Positions 17,543 through 26,260 of a DNA stretch of 64,000 bases are shown piece after piece. Position 1 is the first letter of the stretch, and each line of letters starts with the position of its first letter. The stretch is taken from contig NZ_JAFAIX010000011.1 of the NCBI RefSeq assembly GCF_019236475.1, positions 248,001 to 312,000 on the forward strand. Direction: 5' to 3'. The notes below the pieces were generated by a model that saw only the letters and a program-made list of their open reading frames with translations, did no database searches and had not been told where the DNA came from. Both the position numbers and the translations under genes were made by a program. This DNA is from Chitinophaga sp. (GTDB lineage Bacteria; Bacteroidota; Bacteroidia; Chitinophagales; Chitinophagaceae).

Positions 17543-18238
17543 TCACCAACGTTTCTTATATCTTCTTTCCAGTTCCTGGCTAACATTCTTGGCCAGTGGA
17601 ATCCTGGCAGTGCCAATATAGACATGATCTTTTTCGATATGGTCTATATGGCGGAATCCCACTACATACCATCTATGCACGTGCATAAATGCGTTAATGG
17701 GCAACTGGGCCATGATCCAGTCTAGTTTCTCCGTGGTAGCAATCTGGTTATCTTTTGTATGGAGCAGAATATGGTTATCCATTACTTCCAGATAGCGGAG
17801 ATCTTCATATACTATTTTTTCATAGCGATTATCACAGCGGAGCATAAAGTGGTCGGCTGTTCTAGGGGGAATAGTTTCATGTCCTTCCATGTCGATGAGG
17901 TTGTAAAGTCTGTGTACGGTGTTATAAAAAGCTTCGTAGGTAAAGTCAGGGAACAGTATCTCTTCATGGCAAACATGGAATGGGTAAGGATTCTCATCGG
18001 GATATGAGATAACGAGGATTTTTAAATCGTGTTGATCTTCGTGGTTGGGCGTGAAGGGGTTTGCTGGTGGATTTCCTGCGAACAGGAGGTGTATAGCTTC
18101 TGTTTCCAGCAGTGGTAGTGCTTCATTGAAGGTCTGGCAATGTTCTGCCAGGAAGGTGAAGGAAGTATCATTGATATACTTTTCGAGGTTTTGAAAGCCA
18201 TTTGGTATTTCCCCGAGAATTAGACAATTTAACATCAT
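17543..18238 (-). CDS. LytTR-domain response-regulator-like protein with degenerate receiver
   Basis: DNA-binding protein of 231 residues. Residues about 128-228 form a LytTR domain: DHFMLRCDNRYEKIVYEDLRYLEVMDNHILLHT, then FMHVHRWYVVGFRHIDHI. The N-terminal 110 residues have the length and strand pattern of a receiver (MMLNCLILGEIP, LLFAGNPPAN) but lack the acidic pocket and phosphoacceptor Asp, so it is probably not controlled by phosphorylation. No LytS/histidine kinase gene is adjacent. Its target is unknown. Confidence 0.85.
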   Translation of the reverse strand: MMLNCLILGEIPNGFQNLEKYINDTSFTFLAEHCQTFNEALPLLETEAIHLLFAGNPPANPFTPNHEDQHDLKILVISYPDENPYPFHVCHEEILFPDFTYEAFYNTVHRLYNLIDMEGHETIPPRTADHFMLRCDNRYEKIVYEDLRYLEVMDNHILLHTKDNQIATTEKLDWIMAQLPINAFMHVHRWYVVGFRHIDHIEKDHVYIGTARIPLAKNVSQELERRYKKRW

Positions 18239-18690
18239 ACTATTTGATGTATTATTTGTTTTGAATTACGTGGCACATGCTGTAAGCGTTGCCTGGGTTT
18301 AGTTTAAAAAAATGGCAGGTGACTGGATAGAAACCTGCGTAGTTTCAAAAATCTAATCTAAACCGCGTTATGAAAAAAATATCTTATATGGTTGCCTATG
18401 CTGGCTGATAATGATTTGTTGTTACTGTTCTGGCACATCATTCGTTTTTTTCCATGATAAAGGTCGAGGTAAAAAATGGGGCAAATGTATATTGGATGTT
18501 AACAGAATAAGAAAAACAAAAGATTAGGCAGACAGAGACACAAGGGTATCCCTGTCCACCTAATAAGATGGATTTAGCAAAAGATTCTGTGGAAGCCGGC
18601 TAAGGGCCTGGCAGGCAATAGAATCTAAACACCGTGTAGTACGGTGCAGGTACGATGGCATCACCCGGAAGTGAGTGAAGCGTCAGGTCA
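18239..18690. other. Intergenic region; 3' half (18540-18690) with several strong hairpins
   Basis: No ORF is supported in 18239-18693. From about 18540 the sequence becomes GC-richer and folds readily: ACAAGGGTATCCCTGT, an outer helix AGATTCT/AGAATCT closing a GCCGGC/GGCCTGGC stem, and CACCGT-GTAGT-ACGGTG. This cluster lies just after the stop of the small HTH gene (minus strand), so it could be its structured 3' end or a separate RNA. I recognise no riboswitch or RNA family. Confidence 0.35.
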
Positions 18691-18693
18691 TGA

Positions 18694-18972
18694 TTACCAG
18701 GCAGCGAAAAGGATCATTAGAAAGACTGTACTCGCGGTGACCAGGTTCTTGGTGAACCGGATATTGAATCCACCTTTTTCCGAGTAATAGTAACTTTCTT
18801 TGTACCGGTCGTACTCAATGGGAGCTCCTAACTCCTTCATCATTTTGAGGAATTCATACAGAGTTCTCTCTGAAATACGGAGCCGCTTGGCTAACTGAGC
18901 GGGCTTACCGGTACCTTTGATCCTAATCAAGTAATCAATGGTCTGTAAACGGTCAAAATAACGCTTTGGCAT
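18694..18972 (-). CDS. Small HTH protein (DeoR/WYL-type N-terminal helix-turn-helix only)
   Basis: Protein of 92 residues. The first 65 residues are a winged helix-turn-helix of the HTH_11 type found at the N-terminus of WYL regulators: RLQTIDYLIRIKGTG, then QLAKRLRISERTLYEFLKMMK and GAPIEYDRYKESYYY. It ends with FTKNLVTASTVFLMILFAAW, a short hydrophobic tail, instead of a WYL domain. It is a stand-alone small regulator rather than an obvious truncation, because the frame is intact with its own start. Its targets are unknown. Confidence 0.8.
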   Translation of the reverse strand: MPKRYFDRLQTIDYLIRIKGTGKPAQLAKRLRISERTLYEFLKMMKELGAPIEYDRYKESYYYSEKGGFNIRFTKNLVTASTVFLMILFAAW

Positions 18973-19210
18973 GTGGCATAGAGGGGCTTAACGATGAGTA
19001 TAATAATTAATTTACGGATTTGTACTGATTAAACCAAGGCTGTATCATATATATTTAAATATAAATATTAGTAACTTGATTTAATTGAAGTTCTGATAAT
19101 CCATGCTGCGTATAAATAGCGCTTATGCGCTACAGTCGCGTCCTTTCGGTTATCTGAGTCCGCTAATATAACGCAGCTAACTGCAATATATTGGCAGGAA
19201 TCCACATTTT

Positions 19211-20557
19211 TTATTGTTGTAGTGCTTCATATATTACATTCGTCAGTTCGGTGCCCTGATCATTGGATGGATTAGGCGGCTTTACCGCAAAAACACGACC
19301 ATTGCGGGCGATCACTATCAGCGTAGGACAAGCGGAAACATTATAAGCCCGTTGAATGGCAGGTAATTGATTACCAGGATATAATTGAATACCATTTTCA
19401 TGGATAGGCAATGGGGTCATGCCAATATGCAGAAATACTACGTCTTTTTTATCAAAGCATTTACTGATCTCATTTAACGTAGTTACCAGGTTATCATCAT
19501 CTGCACAGAAGTGCAGTAATACTACCTTTCCGGCAAACTGGCTTAGTGAAATCATATTGCCTTTATGATCCGGCAGACTGAAACCCGGCGCTGGCAAGCC
19601 TCTTCGAATGCCTCTTCTCATTTTGCTGAAAGGAATTGCTACGGCTTCTTTACAACTTTCTGAACGTACCATCTTCAGATAATCTTCTGCACATTGTTCC
19701 AGTTCTTCCTGTTGGCCGCCAGTGGCAAATGCTAGCAACAGTTGATGGGCCAGTAACTTCTCCTGTAACACGCCACTGTAGTGGTTTTTAATCCATTCAT
19801 ATACTGCTCCGTGTGTGCATTGCCGATGCATCGCCCTATGATAATCCAATTGGGCCTTATCTAAAAGATAATCTAGAAAATGCCCGGATAAAGCACTTGT
19901 TTCATCCAATGGCAACTGCGGTAAGGCCGGGCCTATATGCCGATTGTAAATACTTTCTTGTACGTCCGGTTCTTGTTCCCAATATGCGCCAATCATTCGC
20001 GATCCTATCATCCCCAGCAAATCTGCTCGTAGCACGGAGTACAATTGACCCGGCATACTGTCTTTATAAGATTGTAGTACCTGATCCACCGCTTGTATGG
20101 CCTTCCGATCATACTCCAACTGATCTGCTACGCGCATATCTTGCCGTCCTTTTCCGGCTATGCGCCCGAGGTATAAAGCCCTATTGGCCGCGGATCCGCG
20201 GCCGGCAAAGTAAATCGTGTCTCCCGTAAAATCCAGATGAATATGATCTCCTCTACTGATGATCCCATAAAATCCTCCCCCTGCATCCACATAAAAAAAC
20301 AGTGGATCTCCTGTCCATGGAGGTAATGAAAAATAAAAGGAATCCTTTGCTAAAACAGCGTCCATCGTTATTCCAGGAGATATGCCTGGTTGTACCCAGT
20401 AGGTAAGTGATACATGTTGACCTGTTTTTCCACCGGCTACTTTCCCGGTTATAGTGGCAGATTGCCCACGAACACAAGTAGTGATTAACAAACCTGCTAT
20501 GATCCATAGCATGAAACGGGACCACAGGCTTCGAATAGGATATAATTGCTGCATCAC
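19211..20557 (-). CDS. TlpA-like thioredoxin-fold protein without CXXC motif
   Basis: Exported protein of 448 residues. After the signal peptide (ends CVRGQSA), residues about 30-130 resemble the DUF4369-like beta domain in front of many Bacteroidota TlpA proteins. About 140-310 is a helical linker. About 315-448 is a thioredoxin/AhpC-TSA fold: PAPGFSLPDHKGNMISLSQFAGKVVLLHF, then RAYNVSACPTLIVIARNG with the expected cis-Pro. At the active site, where WCxxC is usual, it reads HFCADDDN, leaving only Cys351, so disulfide exchange is unlikely in the normal way. It may bind or scaffold rather than reduce. No redox partner is adjacent. Confidence 0.85.
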   Translation of the reverse strand: MMQQLYPIRSLWSRFMLWIIAGLLITTCVRGQSATITGKVAGGKTGQHVSLTYWVQPGISPGITMDAVLAKDSFYFSLPPWTGDPLFFYVDAGGGFYGIISRGDHIHLDFTGDTIYFAGRGSAANRALYLGRIAGKGRQDMRVADQLEYDRKAIQAVDQVLQSYKDSMPGQLYSVLRADLLGMIGSRMIGAYWEQEPDVQESIYNRHIGPALPQLPLDETSALSGHFLDYLLDKAQLDYHRAMHRQCTHGAVYEWIKNHYSGVLQEKLLAHQLLLAFATGGQQEELEQCAEDYLKMVRSESCKEAVAIPFSKMRRGIRRGLPAPGFSLPDHKGNMISLSQFAGKVVLLHFCADDDNLVTTLNEISKCFDKKDVVFLHIGMTPLPIHENGIQLYPGNQLPAIQRAYNVSACPTLIVIARNGRVFAVKPPNPSNDQGTELTNVIYEALQQ

Positions 20558-20886
20558 TGCAATGATAAGCGCATTAGTTCCCAGCGCTTGTTATGCATTT
20601 GTTAAGCAATGGTTAATCTGTATATACATACAAAATCCCCATGGTAGACACCACAGGGGGCTTGTATTCACAACGATAGTAAATGAAAACTTTACGTAGC
20701 CCAATGCTTGTAGTAATGCAGTGGAGAAAATTAACCGCGTATTGTATTGCAATAATAAATGGATCATGCGGTCAGAATGTTTATTACTTGTTAACGCCCG
20801 CGAGATTAACAAAAAATATCTTAGTCAGCACAACTAACCAACAGTCACCAAATCAGCCACAGTAGCAACTTACAACCAACATAAAA
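20558..20886. other. Intergenic region, nothing recognised
   Basis: This 329-base gap lies between the TlpA-like gene (minus, starts 20557) and the end of the DUF5916 gene (minus, 20887). It must hold the promoter of the TlpA-like gene and the 3' end of the other. I see no clear -7 box, terminator stem or ORF. Confidence 0.4.
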
Positions 20887-23064
20887 TTAAATATTAAACC
20901 AATATACAAGTTTCAACACCAATGCACGATTACGGACATACATCGGTTCCGGTAAATAATTATCTGTGTATACGATGAATAAATCAGATGCAGGGCGGTA
21001 TCGCCATTGTAGCCTGGTATTCAGGTTGATGTTCTTTTGCTGTTCATTGTACTGCATAAACCCTGTGAAAAACAGTGTATTCGTCATCGTGATATCTAGC
21101 CTAGGCCCTACCAACCAAAAAGATTGATTCCCCCAGGGTTGCGTCAGCGCTATATTATTATAATTAGCACTCAACGCAATACTTACATAAGGCTGAAACC
21201 TGTACCCCAACTCGGAATTGAGCATCAATCGGCGCCCACCGGCGTAATAGCCGCCGTACCGGGCGGAAAAGGCATAGGTAAACAACTGCTGAGGCTGTGA
21301 CACATAGTCCGCCCCTACTGTATTCCAGCTATTAGTACTACCAGCAGGCAAACTATCTTTCCCCGTATTAGTTGGGTCAAAACCCTGCAGTAAACGGATA
21401 TACGTATTAGATGCCCAGATATTCAACGTATTGCGTTTACGGAATACAATCCCATAGTTTAACATCGTTTCATTGTCGGTGCGATTGAAATGCTCATCCA
21501 TGAACATAGTCCCTGTCAACTGCGGCCCATGGCTCAAGACCATTCCCGATACCGGGAAGAAAAGACGAGTAATCTGCGGGGCTACCTTTATATAGCCTTG
21601 GCGGGGCACGTATCCTACTTCGGCGTTGAAGTTATGCCCCACGTATTCGTGCTGCCAACTGACATTCCAGACCTTACTGGTATATTGCAGATTAGCGGCA
21701 TGCGCAAAATCGCTGCCCTCTCGGCCAGGACTATACGATTTCAACAACATCGCTTTACCTGTCCAGAAATTATTACGAGAAGCCAGGTTATATTCAAATC
21801 CCATATTCCGGTTATAGCGGGTATAGAGTGGTTTCTGCGCTTCCTCTTCCGGGTGATAATTCAGCGATTCTTTGTTGATAAATATAAACCCAACATTAGA
21901 CCTTGAAAACACTCTCCGCTGCAATGCAGCCACGGTATAGTTCTGCGAAGGCAGTCCTATTTCCTCCTTGGCAGCGGTTTGCATGTTCATCAATCCTAAT
22001 CGCCAGTTTCGATTGAGTTTTCCACTCAGCCTGGCCCCGAACTGTATAGGCACGCCCAAGCCTATTCTCCTGGAGAAAAACGGTCGGATGGTACTATATC
22101 CGAAATTGGAGAACTGGTCCCCATTTTCCAGGAAAAACTGCCTTTTTTCAGGAAAAAATAACTCAAAGCGATCGAGGTTAGTCACCTGTTTATCCACATC
22201 CACTTGCGAAAAATCAGGATTGACGGTGAGATCCAGGTTAAGAGAACTGGTAATCCCAATCTTGGCGTCCAGCCCTGCATCCCGACGCCAGGCCGTCTTT
22301 CCTTGACTCACATAATCTTTCGATAAACCTCCCAATACATAAGGTATGATGGAAATATTCGGTCCCGCAGCCGGCGGAATGGTGTCCCATTGCAGCGTGC
22401 CCGTATATGCCAGCGAAGCAGTTGGAAACTGTCGAGGAACAGGCGCCCAGGCCGATTTCTCCGTTGTTTTCAGGTCATTCCTGCTGAAGTTGATCCCCCA
22501 TTGCATAATGCCTTTTTTATAACGGATACTCTTAAACGGAATCGCCGCCTCAAACACCCATTTATCCGGGTAATTCTTCACAGCAGATACCCATTTATTA
22601 TCCCAACTTAGGTCTACTTTACCGCCTTCATACATCAGTCCGTCCCACTGCGCGCCTGCGGCATTGGCCCCAAAAGTGAAACCATTCGTCTGATCATCGA
22701 AGGGGTCCATGAAGAAGATGAAGTTATCATTCTTCAGAAAAGAAAAATCCCTGCGCAGCGATTCCACCATATAAGGCCCGCCGCCACTAGTATAGTTTTC
22801 CACCAGGATGTATAAACGTTGCTGATCATAGAGCATGCGTACATCCGTGCGAAGTTTGGCAGCACTGGTATCCATTGGCAGCACCATCCTGAAATTAGTG
22901 GCCACAGCGGCGTGTTTCCAGGCTTCCTCATCCATGATACCATCAATTTTAATCGGGGATACTGCCCTGGTGATGGATAGTTTCCAGGCTTCGTTTTTCT
23001 TTTGTCCATAGAGGAGCGGCGCCCAAAGCAGGCTTAAGCAGAGTAAACGTGGAATGCGTAACAC
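20887..23064 (-). CDS. DUF5916 outer-membrane protein with CBM9-like N-terminal domain
   Basis: Exported protein of 725 residues. The signal peptide ends near LLYGQKKN. Residues about 30-215 are a carbohydrate-binding-family-9-like domain: SPIKIDGIMDEEAWKHA, then RMLYDQQRLYILVEN and DDQTNGFTFGANAAGAQWDG. From about 240 the protein is a series of amphipathic strands with many Y, N and R residues (LNLDLTVNPDFSQVDVD, FFPEKRQFFLENGDQFSNF), typical of DUF5916, ending in an aromatic-rich strand VLKLVYWFNI as in outer-membrane beta barrels. The biological role of DUF5916 proteins is not established; the CBM9-like domain hints at sugar or oligomer handling. Confidence 0.88.
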   Translation of the reverse strand: MLRIPRLLCLSLLWAPLLYGQKKNEAWKLSITRAVSPIKIDGIMDEEAWKHAAVATNFRMVLPMDTSAAKLRTDVRMLYDQQRLYILVENYTSGGGPYMVESLRRDFSFLKNDNFIFFMDPFDDQTNGFTFGANAAGAQWDGLMYEGGKVDLSWDNKWVSAVKNYPDKWVFEAAIPFKSIRYKKGIMQWGINFSRNDLKTTEKSAWAPVPRQFPTASLAYTGTLQWDTIPPAAGPNISIIPYVLGGLSKDYVSQGKTAWRRDAGLDAKIGITSSLNLDLTVNPDFSQVDVDKQVTNLDRFELFFPEKRQFFLENGDQFSNFGYSTIRPFFSRRIGLGVPIQFGARLSGKLNRNWRLGLMNMQTAAKEEIGLPSQNYTVAALQRRVFSRSNVGFIFINKESLNYHPEEEAQKPLYTRYNRNMGFEYNLASRNNFWTGKAMLLKSYSPGREGSDFAHAANLQYTSKVWNVSWQHEYVGHNFNAEVGYVPRQGYIKVAPQITRLFFPVSGMVLSHGPQLTGTMFMDEHFNRTDNETMLNYGIVFRKRNTLNIWASNTYIRLLQGFDPTNTGKDSLPAGSTNSWNTVGADYVSQPQQLFTYAFSARYGGYYAGGRRLMLNSELGYRFQPYVSIALSANYNNIALTQPWGNQSFWLVGPRLDITMTNTLFFTGFMQYNEQQKNINLNTRLQWRYRPASDLFIVYTDNYLPEPMYVRNRALVLKLVYWFNI

Positions 23065-23122
23065 AGTAAATTGGGTTAGGTCTGATTACAAAATACAAAA
23101 GATATTATGCTGGTCATAGTAG

Positions 23123-23202
23123 AAAAAAAATTGGTTGACGTCTGCGACGTCAACCAATTTTTTTTTATTTTTTTCGTCGCCCTGCCCTGCGGGCAGGGCG
23201 AC
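23123..23202. repeat. Two-hairpin dispersed element, copy A
   Basis: Hairpin 1 (23128-23160) is a perfect palindrome, AAATTGGTTGACGTC-TGC-, then the complement, extended by A and T tracts. Hairpin 2 (23176-23202) is GTCGCCCTGCCC-TGC-GGGCAGGGCGAC. The element lies 3' of the GH20 gene (minus) and upstream of the DUF5916 gene. Hairpin 1 probably terminates transcription. See also copies at 28712, 44597 and 56359 and the related one at 33011. Confidence 0.85.
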
Positions 23203-23426
23203 AGTCTAGAAAAATTTACCCTTTTTTTGCGTCAGCCACAGCCTGTTGAGCAGGGGCGACAAACCAGAAAGGGTTGCATTTATTTCCTTTCTGTCGGCCA
23301 TTGGGCAGGGCGACAGGCTAGAAAAATTTACCCTTTTTTTGCGTCAGCCACAGCCTGATGACCAGGGGCGACAAACCAGAAAGGGTTGCATTTATTTCCT
23401 TTCTGTCGGCCATTGGGCAGGGCGAC
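23203..23426. repeat. Tandem pair of 112-bp repeats attached to copy A
   Basis: Two nearly identical units, 23203-23314 and 23315-23426. Each runs from CTAGAAAAATTTACCC through CAGGGGCGACAAACCAGAAA to TGGGCAGGGCGAC. Each unit ends with the 3' arm of hairpin 2. The few differences include GTTGAGC against GATGACC. ORFs predicted across them are repeats of the same peptide and not genes. Confidence 0.9.
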
Positions 23427-23442
23427 TGGTTGGAAAGATTTT

Positions 23443-26046
23443 TTAATCTCTATTGTTTCTCAATTGTTCTTGCGGCTGCGGAACCTTTACAGCAGTGGTT
23501 TTGCTGCCACGACCACGAGTATCGAATACTTTGAATTTCACTGTTTTACCCACCGCTTTAAATGGCGCAGTATAAACAGGGCTCTTCAGCGTAGGTTCTT
23601 CACCGTTAGTAGTGTAACGAATCACCATGCCGGGGAACTGCACATTGGCGCTTACTTCCCCTTCATCTACCTGTACGCCTGGCGTTGGAATGCGGTAGGC
23701 ATAACCACCGTTGAGCTTGTCCAGACGCGGTAACTCGCGTTTACCTACAACATTTGTAAATACGCTCCAGGCCTGGTTATACAATGCATCTGCTTTTACA
23801 GGATCTTTTTCAGTAGCCCAATCAGGATCTTGTGCCCATGCTCTCTCAGCGAGGCCCAAGAGTTTAGGTAGAATCATGTATTCCATGCGCTCGGAGTTGG
23901 ATACCGTTTCACTCCAGAGTAATCCCATGATACCGCGAATATTGGACTGTCCGAAGCCTGTCAGCCTGTCTTTGCCCATGAAGGTATTTGCGGTTACTGG
24001 ATCGCCTTTACCATCTACTTTAGAATTCTTGTAATAGTCGAATGGAATGAAGTAGAAAGGTTTATCGATGTCTACAAATCCACCCCAATAGAACCCTGGT
24101 TCGTCAAAGGATTTCATGTAGGCCATATCAAAATAGAAATTGCTTACACCGGAAAGAATCACTTTATAACCAGCGTTAGCGAGTCGATAAGATAAATCTT
24201 CCTGACCACCACCAATTACGTTATTCCAAACATTTATCTGGAAATTATCGTTGGCGAAATCCGGGTTTGGAATGCCCACATTTTTGCCGTCAATAGTGGT
24301 TTTGCGCATACCTGCTTCTTCCCAACCAGCCAGATCTAAGCCTCTTGCCTTCAGCAAATTATGTACATTCCTATAGTAGTAATACCAGAGATCATCCACG
24401 CTTTTAATGGATTTATCTTTTTCCATCAAAGCCAGGCAGGCAGGTGATTGTTGGTATACGCCGTTAGGTACTTCGTCTCCTCCCATATGAATGGTGGATA
24501 GCGGCGCACCGGCTTCTTTATACATCGCCTGTATTTCCACTACTACTTTATCCAGGAACTTATACACAGAAGGTACAGCAACGTTCATCACGTTATCATT
24601 CCAGGCTTGTACAGAATGGTAAGTGGATTTATCTTTCAGATCAGAGAGCAAGTACTCTTCCGCTTCTTGCTGACGACCTTGTGCTGCAAGGCGCTCGTAA
24701 CGTACTTCCATGGATTTCACCGCAGCACGGGCATGACCCGGACTCTCGATTTCAGGCATCACCTGGATATGTCTTTCTGTGGCATATTTCAGGAGTTCGA
24801 TAAAATCATTGCGAGTGAAAAATCCACTACCGGCAGTATTGGTAGAATCTGGACCAGAGCCATATGATGGCGGCAACATGCTTTTAAAGTCAGGCGTATG
24901 GCCTCTTCTACCGCCTACTTGTGTCAGTTCTGGCAATCCAGGAATTTCCAGTCTCCAACCTTCATCATCGCTGAAGTGGAAGTGCAGGATATTCAATTTA
25001 TACAATGCCATCACATCTATCAAACGAAGCAAATCTTGCTTGCTGTGGAAGTTGCGGGCAACATCGATCATAAATGCCCGATGCTTGAAACGTGGGTGAT
25101 CGTTCACCTGCACGGCCGGAATGCTGATAGTCTTAGCGTTGCCGGCCCATGCTGCAGGTGATATGAGGGCTTTCAAGGACTGCACACCATAAAAAGCGCC
25201 TTCGTTATCAGAAGCGCTGATGCTAACACCTTGCGGCGTAACATCGAGTTTATAGGCATCCGGAGCCAGGGACTCATCCACCTTTAAATGAATAACCACT
25301 TTTCCTTTCGCACGTTTACCCATCAACGTTATCAATTCATTGTTGAGGAATTTGGCTGTATTGGCCAGACGAGGGTCTGCCTGTACTTCCGGGATCGCAT
25401 CCAGGACGAGTTCGCCTGATGCGGTTTTGTAAGATGCCGGAGTGGGTAAAATTAAAGGCAACTGCGACAACGGAATGTCTTTCGCAGCAGCATTCTGTTT
25501 AAATATATTCGTTGGCGTTATAACCGCGCTTTTATCACCAGCAAAACGCATTAATTGTTTGGCGGATGTAGAAGGACGAATGCTGAAGTCAGAGATCGGA
25601 TAACCTTTTGCCGGTTGTTGATTCCAAACTACGTATAGCCCTTTGGGTGCGTCGGTGAAGTTGATGGCCCAAGCCTCACTGCTGAAGTTTACCTTGAGGG
25701 AATCGCCAGGAGCAATGCCTTTAAAATCTGGACCAGGTACCACCCTGAACAGGTCGCCGTTTACGTGTTCGATGGTTACACCGTTGAGCTGTTGCCCAGG
25801 TTTCACCATTCGCACGAAGTTGAAGTATAACTGCCAATTTTTTGCCGGAAAGGGTTTGTTTCCGGTGTTGATAAACGTAAATGAAGAAAGGAATTGCGCC
25901 TTTCCTTCGTAGTTGTTTTCCACAACTTCCCAGCTAGATTTCAGGCGGGCTACGTCATAAGAGCTGTTATCCTGGGCTTGTAAATGCATGGAGGCTGCCA
26001 TCAGTATGGGAGCTGCAACCAGTTTACTGAAATGCTTAAACATCAT
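23443..26046 (-). CDS. Beta-N-acetylhexosaminidase, GH20 (chitobiase-type)
   Basis: Exported enzyme of 867 residues that removes terminal N-acetylglucosamine or -galactosamine by substrate-assisted catalysis. Domains in order: signal peptide (ends ASMHLQAQ); CHB_HEX carbohydrate-binding domain (about 25-165); GH20b (about 190-320); GH20 barrel (about 325-750) with HFHFSDDEGWRLEIPGLPEL and TIHMGGDEVPNG, where Asp524-Glu525 is the catalytic pair; and a C-terminal Ig-like CHB_HEX_C domain (TNGEEPTLKSPVYTAPF). The architecture matches chitobiases, so chitin oligomers or glycoprotein GlcNAc ends are likely substrates. The upstream divergent region holds a cluster of TTGCAA repeats. Confidence 0.95.
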   Translation of the reverse strand: MMFKHFSKLVAAPILMAASMHLQAQDNSSYDVARLKSSWEVVENNYEGKAQFLSSFTFINTGNKPFPAKNWQLYFNFVRMVKPGQQLNGVTIEHVNGDLFRVVPGPDFKGIAPGDSLKVNFSSEAWAINFTDAPKGLYVVWNQQPAKGYPISDFSIRPSTSAKQLMRFAGDKSAVITPTNIFKQNAAAKDIPLSQLPLILPTPASYKTASGELVLDAIPEVQADPRLANTAKFLNNELITLMGKRAKGKVVIHLKVDESLAPDAYKLDVTPQGVSISASDNEGAFYGVQSLKALISPAAWAGNAKTISIPAVQVNDHPRFKHRAFMIDVARNFHSKQDLLRLIDVMALYKLNILHFHFSDDEGWRLEIPGLPELTQVGGRRGHTPDFKSMLPPSYGSGPDSTNTAGSGFFTRNDFIELLKYATERHIQVMPEIESPGHARAAVKSMEVRYERLAAQGRQQEAEEYLLSDLKDKSTYHSVQAWNDNVMNVAVPSVYKFLDKVVVEIQAMYKEAGAPLSTIHMGGDEVPNGVYQQSPACLALMEKDKSIKSVDDLWYYYYRNVHNLLKARGLDLAGWEEAGMRKTTIDGKNVGIPNPDFANDNFQINVWNNVIGGGQEDLSYRLANAGYKVILSGVSNFYFDMAYMKSFDEPGFYWGGFVDIDKPFYFIPFDYYKNSKVDGKGDPVTANTFMGKDRLTGFGQSNIRGIMGLLWSETVSNSERMEYMILPKLLGLAERAWAQDPDWATEKDPVKADALYNQAWSVFTNVVGKRELPRLDKLNGGYAYRIPTPGVQVDEGEVSANVQFPGMVIRYTTNGEEPTLKSPVYTAPFKAVGKTVKFKVFDTRGRGSKTTAVKVPQPQEQLRNNRD

Positions 26047-26166
26047 TTGTTGGATGAATTATGTAAGAACTTAAAATGGAATATTCTACAACATCTCTGG
26101 GTTCCTGCGGGATTTGTGTCAAATGGCATATAATATCTGGTTGATGACGTAATATATAGCGTTCTA

Positions 26167-26228
26167 TGCAATTTTGCAAACCTTGCAAAAAATAATTTGC
26201 AACTTTTGCAAAGCAAATTGTGCTGCAA
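26167..26228. promoter_or_regulatory. Cluster of TTGCAA direct repeats between divergent genes
   Basis: TGCAA occurs at 26167, 26175, 26184, 26198 and 26207, with GCAAA at 26214 and TGCAA again at 26224, several about 9 bases apart. The block lies between the GH20 gene (minus) and the glutamate-synthase-like gene (plus, starts 26261), so it could control either. No known operator was recognised. Confidence 0.4.
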
Positions 26229-26260
26229 AAAAGTCTTAAATTCAACGAAATCTACATCCT

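Noticed and set aside
23123..23202. Hairpin element as the end of an insertion sequence
   Set aside because: No transposase gene, no matching opposite end and no target duplication were seen around any copy.
23203..23426. Possible CRISPR array
   Set aside because: Only two units of 112 bp, without spacers between short constant repeats, and no cas genes nearby.
23107..23733. Plus-strand ORFs of 66-115 codons with repeated peptides
   Set aside because: They only reflect the 112-bp tandem repeats and the antisense strand of the GH20 gene; the similar FFVVPAR-type peptides at 28.7 and 56.4 kb come from the same hairpin element.
26036..26245. 61-69 codon ORFs upstream of the GH20 gene
   Set aside because: They are composed of the TTGCAA repeat cluster and non-coding promoter sequence, with no family match.
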